Below are positions 27,853-38,920 of a stretch of DNA of 64,000 bases, piece by piece (position 1 is the first letter of the stretch; every line of letters starts with the position of its first letter). The notes beneath the pieces were generated by a model. The model ran no database searches. It was not told the origin of the DNA and was given only the letters and a program-made list of their open reading frames with translations. The position numbers and the translations under genes are program-made. This DNA comes from Salinimicrobium xinjiangense DSM 19287 (lineage in GTDB: Bacteria > Bacteroidota > Bacteroidia > Flavobacteriales > Flavobacteriaceae). The stretch covers positions 1 through 64,000 of the forward strand of contig NZ_AUIG01000023.1 of the NCBI RefSeq assembly GCF_000423585.1, in the 5' to 3' direction.

Positions 27853-29142
27853 TTACTTCTTTTTAGGTTCAAAAACCGGAAGTAGTTTGGTACTAACTTC
27901 ACCAAAACCTATTCGATAATTTTCTTTTTGGCAAAAGCCCCTCATGATCACTGTATCATTATCCTCAATAAAGGAACGGGTATTTCCATCTTTCAGTCTT
28001 ACAGGTTTTTCTCCTTTCCATGAAAGTTCCAGCATGGAACCATAAGAATCTGGTGTTGGGCCCGAAATAGTTCCCGATCCCATCATATCTCCCGAAACAA
28101 CCGGACAGCCGTTGACGGTATGGTGAGCCAGTTGCTGACTCATATTCCAGTACATGTATTTGAAATTGCTTTCTGAAATTTTATTCTCTTCTCCATTCTC
28201 GGGTTGAAGAAAAACCTCCAGCTTAATGTCAAAACTTTTCTTGCCGGTGGTTTGGAGGTAAGGCAGGAGTTTTTTTTCAGGTTTTGGACTCTCTACCCTA
28301 AATGGCTCTAAAGCATCAAGGGTGACGATCCATGGAGAAATCGAAGAGGCGAAATTCTTCGCTAAAAATGGTCCCAATGGTACATATTCCCAGGTTTGAA
28401 TATCACGGGCACTCCAGTCATTGAACAGTACCAGACCAAAAATGTAATCTTCTGCTTCCTCAATGGGGATAGGTTCTCCCAGGTGATTTGCATCTGTAGT
28501 AATAAAAGCCATCTCCAATTCAAAATCCACTCTTTTTGAAGGACCAAAAACCGGCTCGTCAGAGTCTTTTGGTTTTGTTTGTCCCTGTGGCCGGTGTATT
28601 GGAATACCGCTCGGAATGATGGAAGAGCTTCTTCCATGGTACCCTACCGGGATGTGCAACCAGTTCGGCAACAGTGCATTATCAGGATCTCTAAACATGC
28701 TTCCCACATTGGTGGCGTGTTCTTTACTTGAATAAAAATCTGTATAATCACCCACCTGTACCGGCAGCTGCATTTCGATTTCATCAAGACTAAAAAGAAC
28801 TACTTTTCTATGCTCTTCATGATCCCGCAGTGTTTTATTATTTATATCAAAAATTTCTGCGATACGGTTTCTTACCAGTCTCCAGGTTTTTTTTCCATCA
28901 GAGATGAAATCATTGAGAGTATCCTGAAGGAAAATATCATCGGTCAATGGAATTCCTTCGAAATAGCCGAGTTGATGAAGGGCGCCAAGGTCAATAGCGG
29001 TATCTCCAATCCGGGTTCCAATGGTAATTATATCATCCCTGGTGAGAAATACGCCAAAGGGAATATTTTGAATAGGAAAATCAGAGTTTTCAGGTACTTC
29101 CAGCCATGTTTTTCGTGTAGGGTCGTTAGCTGTAATGGACAT
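27853..29142 (-). CDS. fahA: fumarylacetoacetase
   Basis: Protein of 429 aa from ATG 29142 (MSITANDPTRKTWLEVPE); 13 extra in-frame codons upstream are unlikely. Recognisable FAH features: N-terminal SH3-like domain with IPFGVFL, FYSSKEHATNVG, PVGYHGRSSSI, DFELEMAF, LFNDWSARDIQ and GTISGPTPDSYGSMLELSW. It cleaves fumarylacetoacetate to fumarate and acetoacetate, the last step of tyrosine/homogentisate breakdown. No other tyrosine-degradation gene is in the window. TATATTTG on the minus strand (29186-29179) is a good -7 box about 37 nt before the start. Divergent from glyA. Confidence 0.95.
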   Translation of the reverse strand: MSITANDPTRKTWLEVPENSDFPIQNIPFGVFLTRDDIITIGTRIGDTAIDLGALHQLGYFEGIPLTDDIFLQDTLNDFISDGKKTWRLVRNRIAEIFDINNKTLRDHEEHRKVVLFSLDEIEMQLPVQVGDYTDFYSSKEHATNVGSMFRDPDNALLPNWLHIPVGYHGRSSSIIPSGIPIHRPQGQTKPKDSDEPVFGPSKRVDFELEMAFITTDANHLGEPIPIEEAEDYIFGLVLFNDWSARDIQTWEYVPLGPFLAKNFASSISPWIVTLDALEPFRVESPKPEKKLLPYLQTTGKKSFDIKLEVFLQPENGEENKISESNFKYMYWNMSQQLAHHTVNGCPVVSGDMMGSGTISGPTPDSYGSMLELSWKGEKPVRLKDGNTRSFIEDNDTVIMRGFCQKENYRIGFGEVSTKLLPVFEPKKK

Positions 29143-29246
29143 AATAAATGTTGGTATTTTGTTAAAATCAATTCGAACCAAATATATTATTTTCTTACTA
29201 AGAACCGAATGTATTTGCTATTTTTGAGTATTATTTAACGAAAAAA

Positions 29247-30527
29247 ATGCACATGCAAAGGGATAACGAATTATTTGATCTAATACAAGCAGAAAAAGAA
29301 AGACAACTAAATGGTTTAGAGCTTATTGCCAGTGAAAATTTTGTAAGTGAACAGGTGCTGGAAGCAGCAGGTTCTGTACTCACTAATAAATATGCCGAAG
29401 GTTATCCAGGAAAAAGATACTATGGGGGCTGTGAAGTAGTCGATGAGGTAGAAAATCTTGCGATTGAAAGGCTAAAAGAGCTTTTTAATGCAGAATATGC
29501 CAATGTACAGCCTCATTCCGGTTCACAGGCTAACACTGCAGTGTTTCATGCCTGTATGAAGCCCGGAAACAAATTCCTTGGCTTTGACCTATCTCACGGC
29601 GGACATTTAACTCACGGTTCTCCGGTTAATTTCTCAGGAAAGCTTTACCAGCCGGTATTTTACGGCGTGGATAAGGAAACAGGTCTTATCGATTATGATG
29701 AGGTTCAAAAAATAGCCGAAAAAGAGGAGCCAAAGATGATCATCGCAGGCGCTTCAGCATATTCCAGGGAGATAGATTACAAGCGGTTTAGGGAAATAGC
29801 CGATAGTGTAGGCGCTATTCTCTTTGCAGATATTGCACACCCGGCGGGATTAATTGCAAAAGGGCTTTTGAGCGATCCAATTCCACACTGCCATGTGGTT
29901 TCTTCTACTACTCATAAAACCCTGCGTGGACCGCGAGGCGGCATCATCATGATGGGGAAAGATTTTGATAATCCTTTTGGTGAAACATTAAAGAATGGAA
30001 ATCCGAAGAAAATGTCGGCTTTACTGAACAGCGGAGTTTTCCCCGGAAATCAAGGGGGACCTCTGGAGCATATTATAGCTGCCAAAGCAGTGGCTTTTGG
30101 AGAAGCGCTTACAGATGAATTCCTGCACTATACTGTACAGGTGAAAAAGAATGCCAAAGCCATGGCTGAAGCATTTATGAAAAAAGATTACCACGTGATC
30201 TCCGGCGGGACAGATAATCATATGATGTTGATCGATCTGCGGAACAAAAATATCTCCGGAAAAGAAGCTGAAGAAGCTCTTGGAAAGGCCGATATTACGG
30301 TGAACAAGAATATGGTTCCCTTTGACGACAAATCTCCTTTTGTAACTTCCGGAATCCGGATTGGCACTCCTGCAGTTACCACTCGTGGTTTAAAAGAAGA
30401 AGACATGAAAACTGTTGTTGATCTTGTGGACAGGGTGATCACCAACCATCAAAACGAGGATGAGCTCGAAGCTATAGGAAATGAGGTGCTTGAATTAATG
30501 CAGGGCAGACCCCTTTTTCAAATGTAA
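29247..30527 (+). CDS. glyA: serine hydroxymethyltransferase
   Basis: Protein of 426 aa (ATG 29247; ATG 29253 also possible). Family motifs are intact: [27 protein letters not shown], the PLP lysine in [13 protein letters not shown], and [11 protein letters not shown]. It interconverts serine and glycine using tetrahydrofolate, feeding one-carbon metabolism in the cytoplasm. TATTTTTG (29219-29226) is a matching -7 box about 20 nt upstream. Divergent from fahA; followed by a palindrome and terminator. Confidence 0.97.
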   Translation: MHMQRDNELFDLIQAEKERQLNGLELIASENFVSEQVLEAAGSVLTNKYAEGYPGKRYYGGCEVVDEVENLAIERLKELFNAEYANVQPHSGSQANTAVFHACMKPGNKFLGFDLSHGGHLTHGSPVNFSGKLYQPVFYGVDKETGLIDYDEVQKIAEKEEPKMIIAGASAYSREIDYKRFREIADSVGAILFADIAHPAGLIAKGLLSDPIPHCHVVSSTTHKTLRGPRGGIIMMGKDFDNPFGETLKNGNPKKMSALLNSGVFPGNQGGPLEHIIAAKAVAFGEALTDEFLHYTVQVKKNAKAMAEAFMKKDYHVISGGTDNHMMLIDLRNKNISGKEAEEALGKADITVNKNMVPFDDKSPFVTSGIRIGTPAVTTRGLKEEDMKTVVDLVDRVITNHQNEDELEAIGNEVLELMQGRPLFQM

Positions 30528-30560
30528 TGTCTTAATAAGTCTTGACTCTTGGCTCTTGTA

Positions 30561-30582
30561 GCCTGCCTGCCGGCAGGCAGGC
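30561..30582. repeat. 22-bp perfect GC-rich palindrome
   Basis: Two CCTGCC-type units and their mirror form a perfect palindrome centred on CCGGCAGG at 30569-30576. It follows 7-bp-period sequence (CTTGACT, CTTGGCT) after glyA. It resembles the dispersed palindromes often seen between genes in Flavobacteriia (from memory, not searched). Confidence 0.8.
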
Positions 30583-30608
30583 GAAGCGATCTTGTCTATT
30601 AAAAAAAC

Positions 30609-30652
30609 AGCTGCCTAAGGTCTCAAAAAAGGGATTTTCGGCAGCTTTTTTT
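30609..30652. terminator. terminator after glyA
   Basis: Stem AGCTGCC (30609-30615) with GGCAGCT (30640-30646), flanked by A7 and T7, between convergent glyA and the beta-helix lipoprotein gene. Confidence 0.75.
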
Positions 30653-32162
30653 ATTCCTTGATTTTTACAAATTCATGTGCTCCCAGATCGGGGGAAATGG
30701 TGCGGTTATGTCCGAAAAGATCGGTAGGTACCTGTTTTGCCACTTCGGAATCCCCAAAGTCTATGGCTGCTGAATTTTCCTGTAACCTGAGATCATTTTC
30801 TTTCGGATCAAGGAACATTGGCTCCTGGTTTAGCCGGATATTATCGTATATCATATTGTTTCCGAAATCATAAAAAGGCTCTGGCTCATTGCTTCCCGTA
30901 AATTTTAAAAGACCGTGGCTAAAAAAGATATCCAGAGATACATTTTCATCATGGTTAAAACCCAGTTCCCTGCTCTCATTTCCGAAAATGATGGAATTAT
31001 AAAAGGAAGCTTCCAGGGGAGCAGGTCCCTCATCAGAAAAATTTTGCAGGAAGAGGGCAGGATATTCTCTAAAGCCCTGTTGCCAGTAATTAACAATAGT
31101 GGAATGGATAAAGCTGTGTTTTCCTCCCGTTAAATGTAAAGAGGCTTGTCCGCTGCGGTTGATGACTAGATTTTCTGCCCAGATTTCTGCATTTTCTGCC
31201 CTGATCCCCGAGATGGCCGAGTTGTATATCTGTACATTTTTTAGAGTTAGTGGAGTAGGGGATGCTGCAGTTCCTTCCACCAGAATTCCCACTGTGGCAT
31301 TCTTTATTGTAGCATATTCAAAAATGTGATTTTTGCTGCCCTTTCTTAACCAGATACTTCCCCATTGTCCCGGGAGGTTTTTGTAAATATTTTCCAGTCT
31401 GTCTCCACGGAAGATCACCTCGTTTTCCATTTTTTGAGGATCTTCACTTAATTTTCCCTGCACCTGGAGAGAAGCATTATTAGAAACTATGATCCCACTG
31501 TTCTTATGAAAGTAAATCCTTGCACCGGCTTCTACCTTTAATGTCATATTTTCGGGTACAGCTGCATATCCATAGATCACGTAAGGTTTACCGGCAGTAA
31601 AATTAAGCTGTCCCTCCTGGAGATAGAATCCGGGTACCAGCTGAAGATTTCCGTTTTCATCTTCTCCCACCGGTACCTGTTCCGGTAAGCCTTCAGCATT
31701 TTTTGAAGGAAACATAAAAACAGCATCTTTGACCAGCGTCACTAAAGGTATTTCCTGAAGATGGGTGGCAGACTTGAATTGAAGTTTATCTATATAAAGG
31801 AATTCCTGCTCTTCGGAATTATTTGAACCAACAGTAGTTTCAATAAAGATGTAAATACTATCACGAGCCAGGACCTCTATATTCTCAAAGCTTTTGCCGG
31901 GAATGCCGTCGACATTAAGTCGGTAATGGGAGTTCTCTCCATTTTCCAGAGTGATTTCGGGAATAAAGATGTCTTCCCTGCCGGTATTGTAAACTTTTAA
32001 GGAATAAGTGGAGGTGCTAAGGTTTGAGAAAACGGTGTCGAGAAATACAGTGTCTTTGGAAAATTCGAGCTGCCCCATAAATTCATCCGCTTCAAAATCA
32101 CTCCGGCAGGAGCTCCAGAGCACCAGAAGGAACAATAAGAGGGAACCCGCTGCAACTCTCAT
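30651..32162 (-). CDS. right-handed beta-helix lipoprotein
   Basis: Protein of 503 aa with lipoprotein signal (LLLFLLVLWSSC). The first 160 residues are beta-sandwich-like; from about residue 200 come repeating short strands (RIYFHKNSGIIVSNNASLQV, VEGTAASPTPLTLKNVQIYN) typical of parallel beta-helix proteins, and it ends LFGHNRTISPDLGAHEF, as in many Bacteroidetes choice-of-anchor/beta-helix surface proteins. No catalytic motif seen. Last gene of a three-gene operon; its ATG overlaps the thioesterase stop (ATGA, 32159-32162). Confidence 0.8.
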   Translation of the reverse strand: MRVAAGSLLLFLLVLWSSCRSDFEADEFMGQLEFSKDTVFLDTVFSNLSTSTYSLKVYNTGREDIFIPEITLENGENSHYRLNVDGIPGKSFENIEVLARDSIYIFIETTVGSNNSEEQEFLYIDKLQFKSATHLQEIPLVTLVKDAVFMFPSKNAEGLPEQVPVGEDENGNLQLVPGFYLQEGQLNFTAGKPYVIYGYAAVPENMTLKVEAGARIYFHKNSGIIVSNNASLQVQGKLSEDPQKMENEVIFRGDRLENIYKNLPGQWGSIWLRKGSKNHIFEYATIKNATVGILVEGTAASPTPLTLKNVQIYNSAISGIRAENAEIWAENLVINRSGQASLHLTGGKHSFIHSTIVNYWQQGFREYPALFLQNFSDEGPAPLEASFYNSIIFGNESRELGFNHDENVSLDIFFSHGLLKFTGSNEPEPFYDFGNNMIYDNIRLNQEPMFLDPKENDLRLQENSAAIDFGDSEVAKQVPTDLFGHNRTISPDLGAHEFVKIKE

Positions 32163-32566
32163 TTTTTATGGAAAACCGTCCGAAGGTCTTCAGTGATTTT
32201 TGTCGGGCGTTTGGAATCGGCATCCAGCAGGCACCACATCGATTTGGCGGCCACCAAAATTTCCCCTGTCCCGGCATTCTTAATGTTTACAAATCTTTCT
32301 GATGTAACAAAAGTAGTCTCACCCACATATGTTTCGACCAGGATGTCATCTCCTAAAAAAGCCTGCTTTTTATAGTCAATCTCATGTCTTATCACAACCC
32401 AGATAAAATCTTTTTTCAACTGCTCTGTGGCTCTCACTTCCCAATGTTCTTTGGCTATGTCCTGAATCCATTGCACATAGCGCACGTTGTTAACGTGATG
32501 AAGATCATCAAGATCATCTTTTGTTACTTTTAGTTTGTGAGTATAAGTTTCTGCAGGTACTACCAT
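32159..32566 (-). CDS. acyl-CoA thioesterase, hot-dog fold (YbgC/FadM type)
   Basis: Protein of 135 aa. DDLDDLHHVNNVRYVQWIQD is the 4HBT active-site region of the YbgC/FadM class, and IDYKKQAFLGDDILVETYV is the second strand-helix unit. It hydrolyses acyl-CoA thioesters; chain-length preference is unknown. Sandwiched between glutaminyl cyclase (1 nt gap) and the beta-helix lipoprotein (4-bp overlap), so it is translationally coupled to both. A link to menaquinone as a DHNA-CoA thioesterase is possible because that enzyme is also hot-dog fold, but nothing here shows it. Confidence 0.87.
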   Translation of the reverse strand: MVVPAETYTHKLKVTKDDLDDLHHVNNVRYVQWIQDIAKEHWEVRATEQLKKDFIWVVIRHEIDYKKQAFLGDDILVETYVGETTFVTSERFVNIKNAGTGEILVAAKSMWCLLDADSKRPTKITEDLRTVFHKK

Positions 32567-32567
32567 G

Positions 32568-33623
32568 CTATTTCTCTTTTATGATTACTTCAAAAAGCGT
32601 ATCCCAGTCCTTTCCGGTAACATATAATTTTTTAGTGTCTTTGTGATAGGCGATACCGTTAAGCACATCGTTTAAAGGATCAAGATCTGCAGTATTTCCC
32701 AGTTGATCTCTTAGTCCGGAAAAATCTATGATGCCTTCAATGGCTCCGTTTTCAGGATTTATTATTGCTACTCCATCCTTCTGGTAAGTATTCGCATAAA
32801 TTTTTCCTTCTACCCATTCCAGTTCATTTAATTGAGTGGCAATGGTACGGTGGGTAAGAGTCTGAATAAATCCTTCTTCTGCCTGGGTTTGAGCATTTAG
32901 GAACCAGATCTTTTCGGTGCCGTCACTCTTATAAATTCTGCTTCCGTCATTAGTTAGACCCCAGCCTTCTTTACTTTCCCCGTATTGAAATTCACCTGTC
33001 TTTTCGAAGCTATCTACATCATAAATAAAGCCTTTGCCTTTTTTCCAGGTCAGCAAATAGATCTTGTCATTGAGTATGGTAATTCCTTCAGCAAAAAATT
33101 CTGAAGAAATATCCACCTTTTCAAGCACCTCTCCCGTTTGAAGATCTACTTTTCTTAAAGAAGATCTTCCATATTGGCCTGTACTTTCATAAAGTTCATT
33201 TTTATAGAACTCCAGGCCCTGGGTATAGGCATCGGGTGCATGGGGATAGGTGTTGATCACTTCATAAGTGTATGCCACCGGCGCTGTATCATTGAAAAGT
33301 GTGATTTCCTGTTGTTTTTCTTTAGAAGCTCCACCGGAATAAATGAGGGCTCTGAGGTCCCATTTCCCGAGCTTTTCATTTCTGAATGTATAATTGAGAC
33401 TTTCATTACCAACAGTTTTTTCAAGGCGCTGTTCTCCCAGGAAGTAAACTACAGAATCTTTTGGGCCTGTCACCTGCGCCTGCAGATTTTCCCCAAGCTT
33501 GAATTCTCTCTTATTTTCGTTTATTTCGAGTACATAACTGGTCTCCGGCTCATCGGAATCGTTTCCACATGAATAGGAAAGAACACCTAAAACAAACAAA
33601 AAGAGGAGGTTATAATTCTTCAT
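32568..33623 (-). CDS. glutaminyl-peptide cyclotransferase family lipoprotein
   Basis: Protein of 351 aa with lipoprotein signal (LLFLFVLGVLSYSC). An Ig-like N-terminal part (about 25-115) precedes a five-bladed propeller of the plant/bacterial glutaminyl cyclase family (AYTQGLEFYKNELYESTGQY, SSLRKVDLQTGEVL, FAEGITILNDKIYLLTW, LNGIAYHKDTKKLYVTGKDW). It would convert N-terminal glutamine to pyroglutamate in exported proteins. Head of a three-gene operon. Confidence 0.88.
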   Translation of the reverse strand: MKNYNLLFLFVLGVLSYSCGNDSDEPETSYVLEINENKREFKLGENLQAQVTGPKDSVVYFLGEQRLEKTVGNESLNYTFRNEKLGKWDLRALIYSGGASKEKQQEITLFNDTAPVAYTYEVINTYPHAPDAYTQGLEFYKNELYESTGQYGRSSLRKVDLQTGEVLEKVDISSEFFAEGITILNDKIYLLTWKKGKGFIYDVDSFEKTGEFQYGESKEGWGLTNDGSRIYKSDGTEKIWFLNAQTQAEEGFIQTLTHRTIATQLNELEWVEGKIYANTYQKDGVAIINPENGAIEGIIDFSGLRDQLGNTADLDPLNDVLNGIAYHKDTKKLYVTGKDWDTLFEVIIKEK

Positions 33624-33677
33624 TTTTTCACTACAATTTTATTCGAGCTAAATTAACTAATTCGGTTTAGAAAATAC

Positions 33678-33707
33678 TTGCAAAAAGTATGAAAGGTTGT
33701 ATATTTG
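33678..33707 (+). promoter_or_regulatory. promoter of the SRP RNA gene
   Basis: TTG (33678-33680), 19 nt, then TATATTTG (33700-33707), a full match to the Bacteroidetes -7 box. The G of the -7 box is 5 nt from the first base of the predicted RNA. Confidence 0.8.
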
Positions 33708-33711
33708 CCCC

Positions 33712-33806
33712 GGCAAGTCCCACACAACCAGCTCCTGCTGAACTCCCCCAGGGCGGGAACGCAGCAAGGGTAGGCGGTCGTAGCGGTGTGATGTGGGTAG
33801 CTTGCC
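33712..33806 (+). ncRNA. ffs: signal recognition particle RNA (bacterial small type)
   Basis: A 95-nt element with closing stem GGCAAG (33712-33717) / CTTGCC (33801-33806), an inner stem around CCACAC / GTGTGATGTGG, and the conserved Ffh-binding apical region with AGGGCGGGAACGCAGCAAGG. A TTTTTT run follows at 33809-33814. It scaffolds Ffh for co-translational targeting to the membrane. Strand is fixed by promoter and T-run. Exact ends are estimated from pairing. Confidence 0.92.
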
Positions 33807-33848
33807 ATTTTTTGTTTCCATAAGTCAGATTTATTGCATCTTTGCAGC

Positions 33849-34661
33849 ATGACAGAAACAGCTTCAAAAGTGGTCCTTATTACCGGGGCATCTTCAGGAA
33901 TTGGAAAAGCCATTGCCGAATTCCTTCAATCAAAGAATTTTATCGTTTTTGGAACCAGCAGAAATCCTTCTAACCAGGAATCTTCGTTTCCTCTTGTGGC
34001 TCTTGATGTCACAAAACCTGAAACTATTAAATCTGCAGTTGAGGAAGTAATCGCTTCCGCAGGAAAGATCGACGTACTGGTAAATAATGCAGGTATAGGG
34101 ATCACGGGCCCAATAGAGGAGACGCCAGATGAGGAGATCAAGAAGGCTTTTAACACGAATTATTTTGGTCCAATCAATGTTATAAAAGCTGTGCTGCCCG
34201 AAATGCGCAGGAATAAAGAAGGACTCATCATTAACGTTACCTCTATTGCAGGTTATATGGGACTTCCTTACCGCGGAATATATTCAGCTTCAAAGGGGGC
34301 TTTAGAACTTACCACAGAGGCTTTTCGTATGGAATTGAAAGACTTTAATATCAAGATGACCAATATTGCCCCCGGAGATTTCGCAACAAATATAGCGGCC
34401 GGAAGATATCATGCTCCTGTAACTGAAGGTTCTCCCTATGAAAAACCTTACGGCAATACACTTAAGATCATGAACCAGCACGTAGATGAAGGCAAGGATC
34501 CTCTGTTAATGGCACGGGCGGTTTTGAAGATCATCCGGGAAAAAGAACCCAGAGCACATTACAAAGTGGGGGAACCTCTTCAAAAATTTTCAATCGCCCT
34601 TAAAAGAATTCTGCCCGACAAAGTTTATGAGAGATTGCTCTTAAAGCATTATAAATTGTAA
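33849..34661 (+). CDS. SDR family oxidoreductase
   Basis: Protein of 270 aa from ATG 33849; the upstream TTG in frame lies too close to the SRP RNA. Classical SDR motifs: TGASSGIGKAIAE, NNAGIG, the catalytic S in INVTSIAGYMG and YSASKGA (YxxxK). The C-terminal extension resembles long-chain or broad-specificity members. Substrate unknown. Immediately downstream of ffs; same strand as the transaldolase but separated by 63 nt. Confidence 0.9.
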   Translation: MTETASKVVLITGASSGIGKAIAEFLQSKNFIVFGTSRNPSNQESSFPLVALDVTKPETIKSAVEEVIASAGKIDVLVNNAGIGITGPIEETPDEEIKKAFNTNYFGPINVIKAVLPEMRRNKEGLIINVTSIAGYMGLPYRGIYSASKGALELTTEAFRMELKDFNIKMTNIAPGDFATNIAAGRYHAPVTEGSPYEKPYGNTLKIMNQHVDEGKDPLLMARAVLKIIREKEPRAHYKVGEPLQKFSIALKRILPDKVYERLLLKHYKL

Positions 34662-34724
34662 TTTTGCCGAAGTGCAAAAAATATACTTTTTCACCAACAT
34701 TTTAATTATTTATAACAACACACT

Positions 34725-35378
34725 ATGAAATTTTTTATTGATACAGCAAATCTTGACCAGATCAAAGAAGCCCAGGATCTGGGAGTTCTTGACGGGGTAA
34801 CTACCAATCCATCCTTAATGGCTAAAGAAGGGATCACCGGGAAGGAGAACATTCTAGAACATTATAAAAAGATCTGTGAGATCACAACAGGAGATGTGAG
34901 TGCCGAAGTAATTGCTACTACCTTTGATGAGATCGTAAAGGAAGGGGAGGAGTTAGCTTCGCTTCACGATCAAATTATAGTTAAGGTGCCAATGATCAAA
35001 GAAGGTATCAAAGCGATAAAATATTTTAGTGATAAAGGAATAAAAACTAACTGTACCCTGGTGTTTTCTGCGGGACAGGCACTGCTTGCTGCTAAAGCCG
35101 GGGCTACCTATGTTTCTCCATTTATTGGAAGACTCGACGATATTTCTACAGATGGTTTAAATCTTATCATGGAGATCCGTCAGATCTATGATAACTATGG
35201 TTTTGATACTCAGATTCTGGCAGCTTCAGTAAGACATACAATGCACGTGATCGACTGTGCTAAGATTGGTGCAGATGTCATGACTGGACCGTTGTCGTCC
35301 ATTACCGGACTCTTGAACCACCCGTTAACAGATATAGGGTTGGAGAAATTCCTGGCAGATCACAAGAAGGGAAATTAA
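34725..35378 (+). CDS. fsa: fructose-6-phosphate aldolase / transaldolase (Fsa-TalC type)
   Basis: Protein of 217 aa, the length of the short FSA/TalC subfamily. [34 protein letters not shown], the Schiff-base lysine in IIVKVPM, and [31 protein letters not shown] are diagnostic (TIM barrel). In Bacteroidetes this family usually acts as the housekeeping transaldolase of the pentose phosphate pathway; aldolase versus transaldolase cannot be told from sequence alone. Confidence 0.93.
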   Translation: MKFFIDTANLDQIKEAQDLGVLDGVTTNPSLMAKEGITGKENILEHYKKICEITTGDVSAEVIATTFDEIVKEGEELASLHDQIIVKVPMIKEGIKAIKYFSDKGIKTNCTLVFSAGQALLAAKAGATYVSPFIGRLDDISTDGLNLIMEIRQIYDNYGFDTQILAASVRHTMHVIDCAKIGADVMTGPLSSITGLLNHPLTDIGLEKFLADHKKGN

Positions 35379-35433
35379 ATTCTTAAAGGCCAGCCATTAA
35401 AACAAGTCTTTTTTCTTCGGAAGAAAGGCTTTT

Positions 35434-36882
35434 TTACTGGTTGATAAATTCCAGGATCTTGGTTTCAAATTGAGAAGAACCGAGATAAATATCTCCGGAT
35501 ACCACCTCTCCCGAAGAATTAATAAACAGCACTTTATCCAGGTAATAGTCAAAAAATTGCTTATTTATTCTGGTAGGGGCAAGCTGATAGGCAAATTCGG
35601 GATCATAGAAATTATTTCTCACTGCTACTCTCCATGCAGGCTCTTCGGAGACATCAAGGTTGACACCAATAAAATCTATTTCGGGATATTTCTTCCTGTA
35701 CTTCGCTATATCCTGATGCTCCTCAACATGTCCCAATTTATAAACCGACCACAAATAAATAATGGAAGGTTTTTTTATAATTGAGTCCATAGTAACAAAT
35801 TGACCATCCATATTGAGCAATCTTACATTGCCGAGGCTTGTTCCCGGGAGATAAGCAAGCTGAATGCTTCCCAATTGCCGCATCTCGTCCAGATCCTCCT
35901 CGGGAAGATCCTGGTTTTTTAATTCGTTCAGGATCGAGATAATATTTTCCCTGCTGGAAGCCGAAACGATTCCTCTTATTGCGATTTTTCTTAGTAAATC
36001 TTTTCGCAACGTAGGTAATTGGACCAGTTCCCCGGCCTTTCTTATTCTACTGTTAACATTTTCGACGTTAGAAAGATTTGAACAGTCATCGCTATCTAAA
36101 CCACTGCTGCCACACCAGGACAAAGAATAATTTATAAGGTAATTCTCCAGAAATCTTTTATAGCCCGGGCTACACTGGAGGTTTTCAGAGTTGAAATTGG
36201 CGTCATCTCTGTAAGAGTGGAAATTCTCCGGGAACTGTTTGGAATATTCTTTATAGTACTTGGACACCAGATAACTATAACGTTCCTTAAGGTCATTATT
36301 TTCATACTTTATAACCTCTTTTGCAAGAGCAACAAAGTCATTTGAAAATTTATTCTTTTCAGCTACGCGCTGAAGATGATCGAGCCTTGATTGATGAATG
36401 GAATCTGCTTTTTTCTCGAAAAGGCCCGGATTATATTCCTGAAAATTGAGAAGTAGATCTGAATTTGCTTCATCATGCAAATACATTTCGGCCATGAAAT
36501 TATTTCGTGCTCTGCCTTTGCCACTAAAATGCAGGGATTCATCAAATGCCAGAGTATTGGCTCTCAACAAGAGGCTATCGCCGGGTGAGATATAGATATT
36601 TTGCGTCTCCGGTTTGTGTAAAAGAAGGTACAAGCCTTGTTCTGCATTCTCAATTTTATAACTGAATTTGTTTTTATTATTAAGCTTTACCGTATCCAGA
36701 ACAACCCCCTTACGCTTTATTATAACATGATTAATGGTGGGGTTAATAATTTCCCCGCCAATATAGGCATAGGAAGGTGTAGGATCTGAGAAATTTCCGC
36801 AGCTGTAATAAAAGATTACAGTGCTCAGCAAAAGCAGTGCTGACGCAGCACTAAAGTACTTATTTAATCCTAACTTTCTCAA
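35434..36882 (-). CDS. TlpA/thioredoxin-like lipoprotein without CxxC
   Basis: Protein of 482 aa with lipoprotein signal (LLLLSTVIFYYSC). N-terminal DUF4369-like beta domain (GGEIINPTINHVIIKRKGVV), a long helical middle, and a C-terminal thioredoxin-like fold (about 350-482). Where TlpA-type proteins have WxxC..C, this one reads IYLWSVYKLGHVEEH with no cysteines, so it cannot be a conventional thiol oxidoreductase. It may have turned into a binding or structural protein in the envelope. Monocistronic. Confidence 0.8.
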   Translation of the reverse strand: MRKLGLNKYFSAASALLLLSTVIFYYSCGNFSDPTPSYAYIGGEIINPTINHVIIKRKGVVLDTVKLNNKNKFSYKIENAEQGLYLLLHKPETQNIYISPGDSLLLRANTLAFDESLHFSGKGRARNNFMAEMYLHDEANSDLLLNFQEYNPGLFEKKADSIHQSRLDHLQRVAEKNKFSNDFVALAKEVIKYENNDLKERYSYLVSKYYKEYSKQFPENFHSYRDDANFNSENLQCSPGYKRFLENYLINYSLSWCGSSGLDSDDCSNLSNVENVNSRIRKAGELVQLPTLRKDLLRKIAIRGIVSASSRENIISILNELKNQDLPEEDLDEMRQLGSIQLAYLPGTSLGNVRLLNMDGQFVTMDSIIKKPSIIYLWSVYKLGHVEEHQDIAKYRKKYPEIDFIGVNLDVSEEPAWRVAVRNNFYDPEFAYQLAPTRINKQFFDYYLDKVLFINSSGEVVSGDIYLGSSQFETKILEFINQ

Positions 36883-36961
36883 TGGTTTGGAGGGCCAAAT
36901 TTACGGGAAAGCAAATGTAGATTTGAAGCCTTCATTACTATGTTAACTCATCGTTAAATAG

Positions 36962-38662
<1,701 letters not shown>

Positions 38663-38682
38663 AGCTTAAAATAAGCACTTTT

Positions 38683-38718
38683 AAGGAGGTTCTGAAAATG
38701 CATTTTTGGGACCTCTTT
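38683..38718. terminator. terminator hairpin after the ABC-F gene
   Basis: An A/G-rich arm (38683-38699) pairs with 38702-38718 over most of its length using several G-U pairs; TTTAT follows. The arm overlaps the last codon of the convergent small membrane protein. Confidence 0.65.
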
Positions 38719-38920
38719 ATATTTGTGGTGGTCTGTTTCTGAAGAACTTGTACAGGTCAAAAGCTCCAAGGATAATGAATCCAATGGCTATGATGATCCT
38801 GAAAGTGGTGTATTCAGCTCCATTGATAAAAGTAAAGATCCTGTAGCCACCGTAGCCTAAAAAGGCGATGCCCAAAAATAAATTTAAATAATTTCGACCC
38901 GAGGCAGTGCTCATTTTCAT
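38717..38920 (-). CDS. small two-helix membrane protein
   Basis: Protein of 67 aa with two transmembrane segments (LNLFLGIAFLGYGGYRIFTF and IIIAIGFIILGAFDLYKF) and a charged tail. Family not recognised beyond hypothetical Bacteroidetes proteins. Its ATG overlaps the stop of the DUF2007 gene (ATGA, 38917-38920), so the pair is translated together and may act together. Confidence 0.78.
   Translation of the reverse strand: MKMSTASGRNYLNLFLGIAFLGYGGYRIFTFINGAEYTTFRIIIAIGFIILGAFDLYKFFRNRPPQI

Noticed and set aside
35395-35430. Terminator between fsa and the TlpA-like gene
   Set aside because: A TTTC/GAAA stem around TTCGG is weak and several foldings are possible, so no confident call is made.
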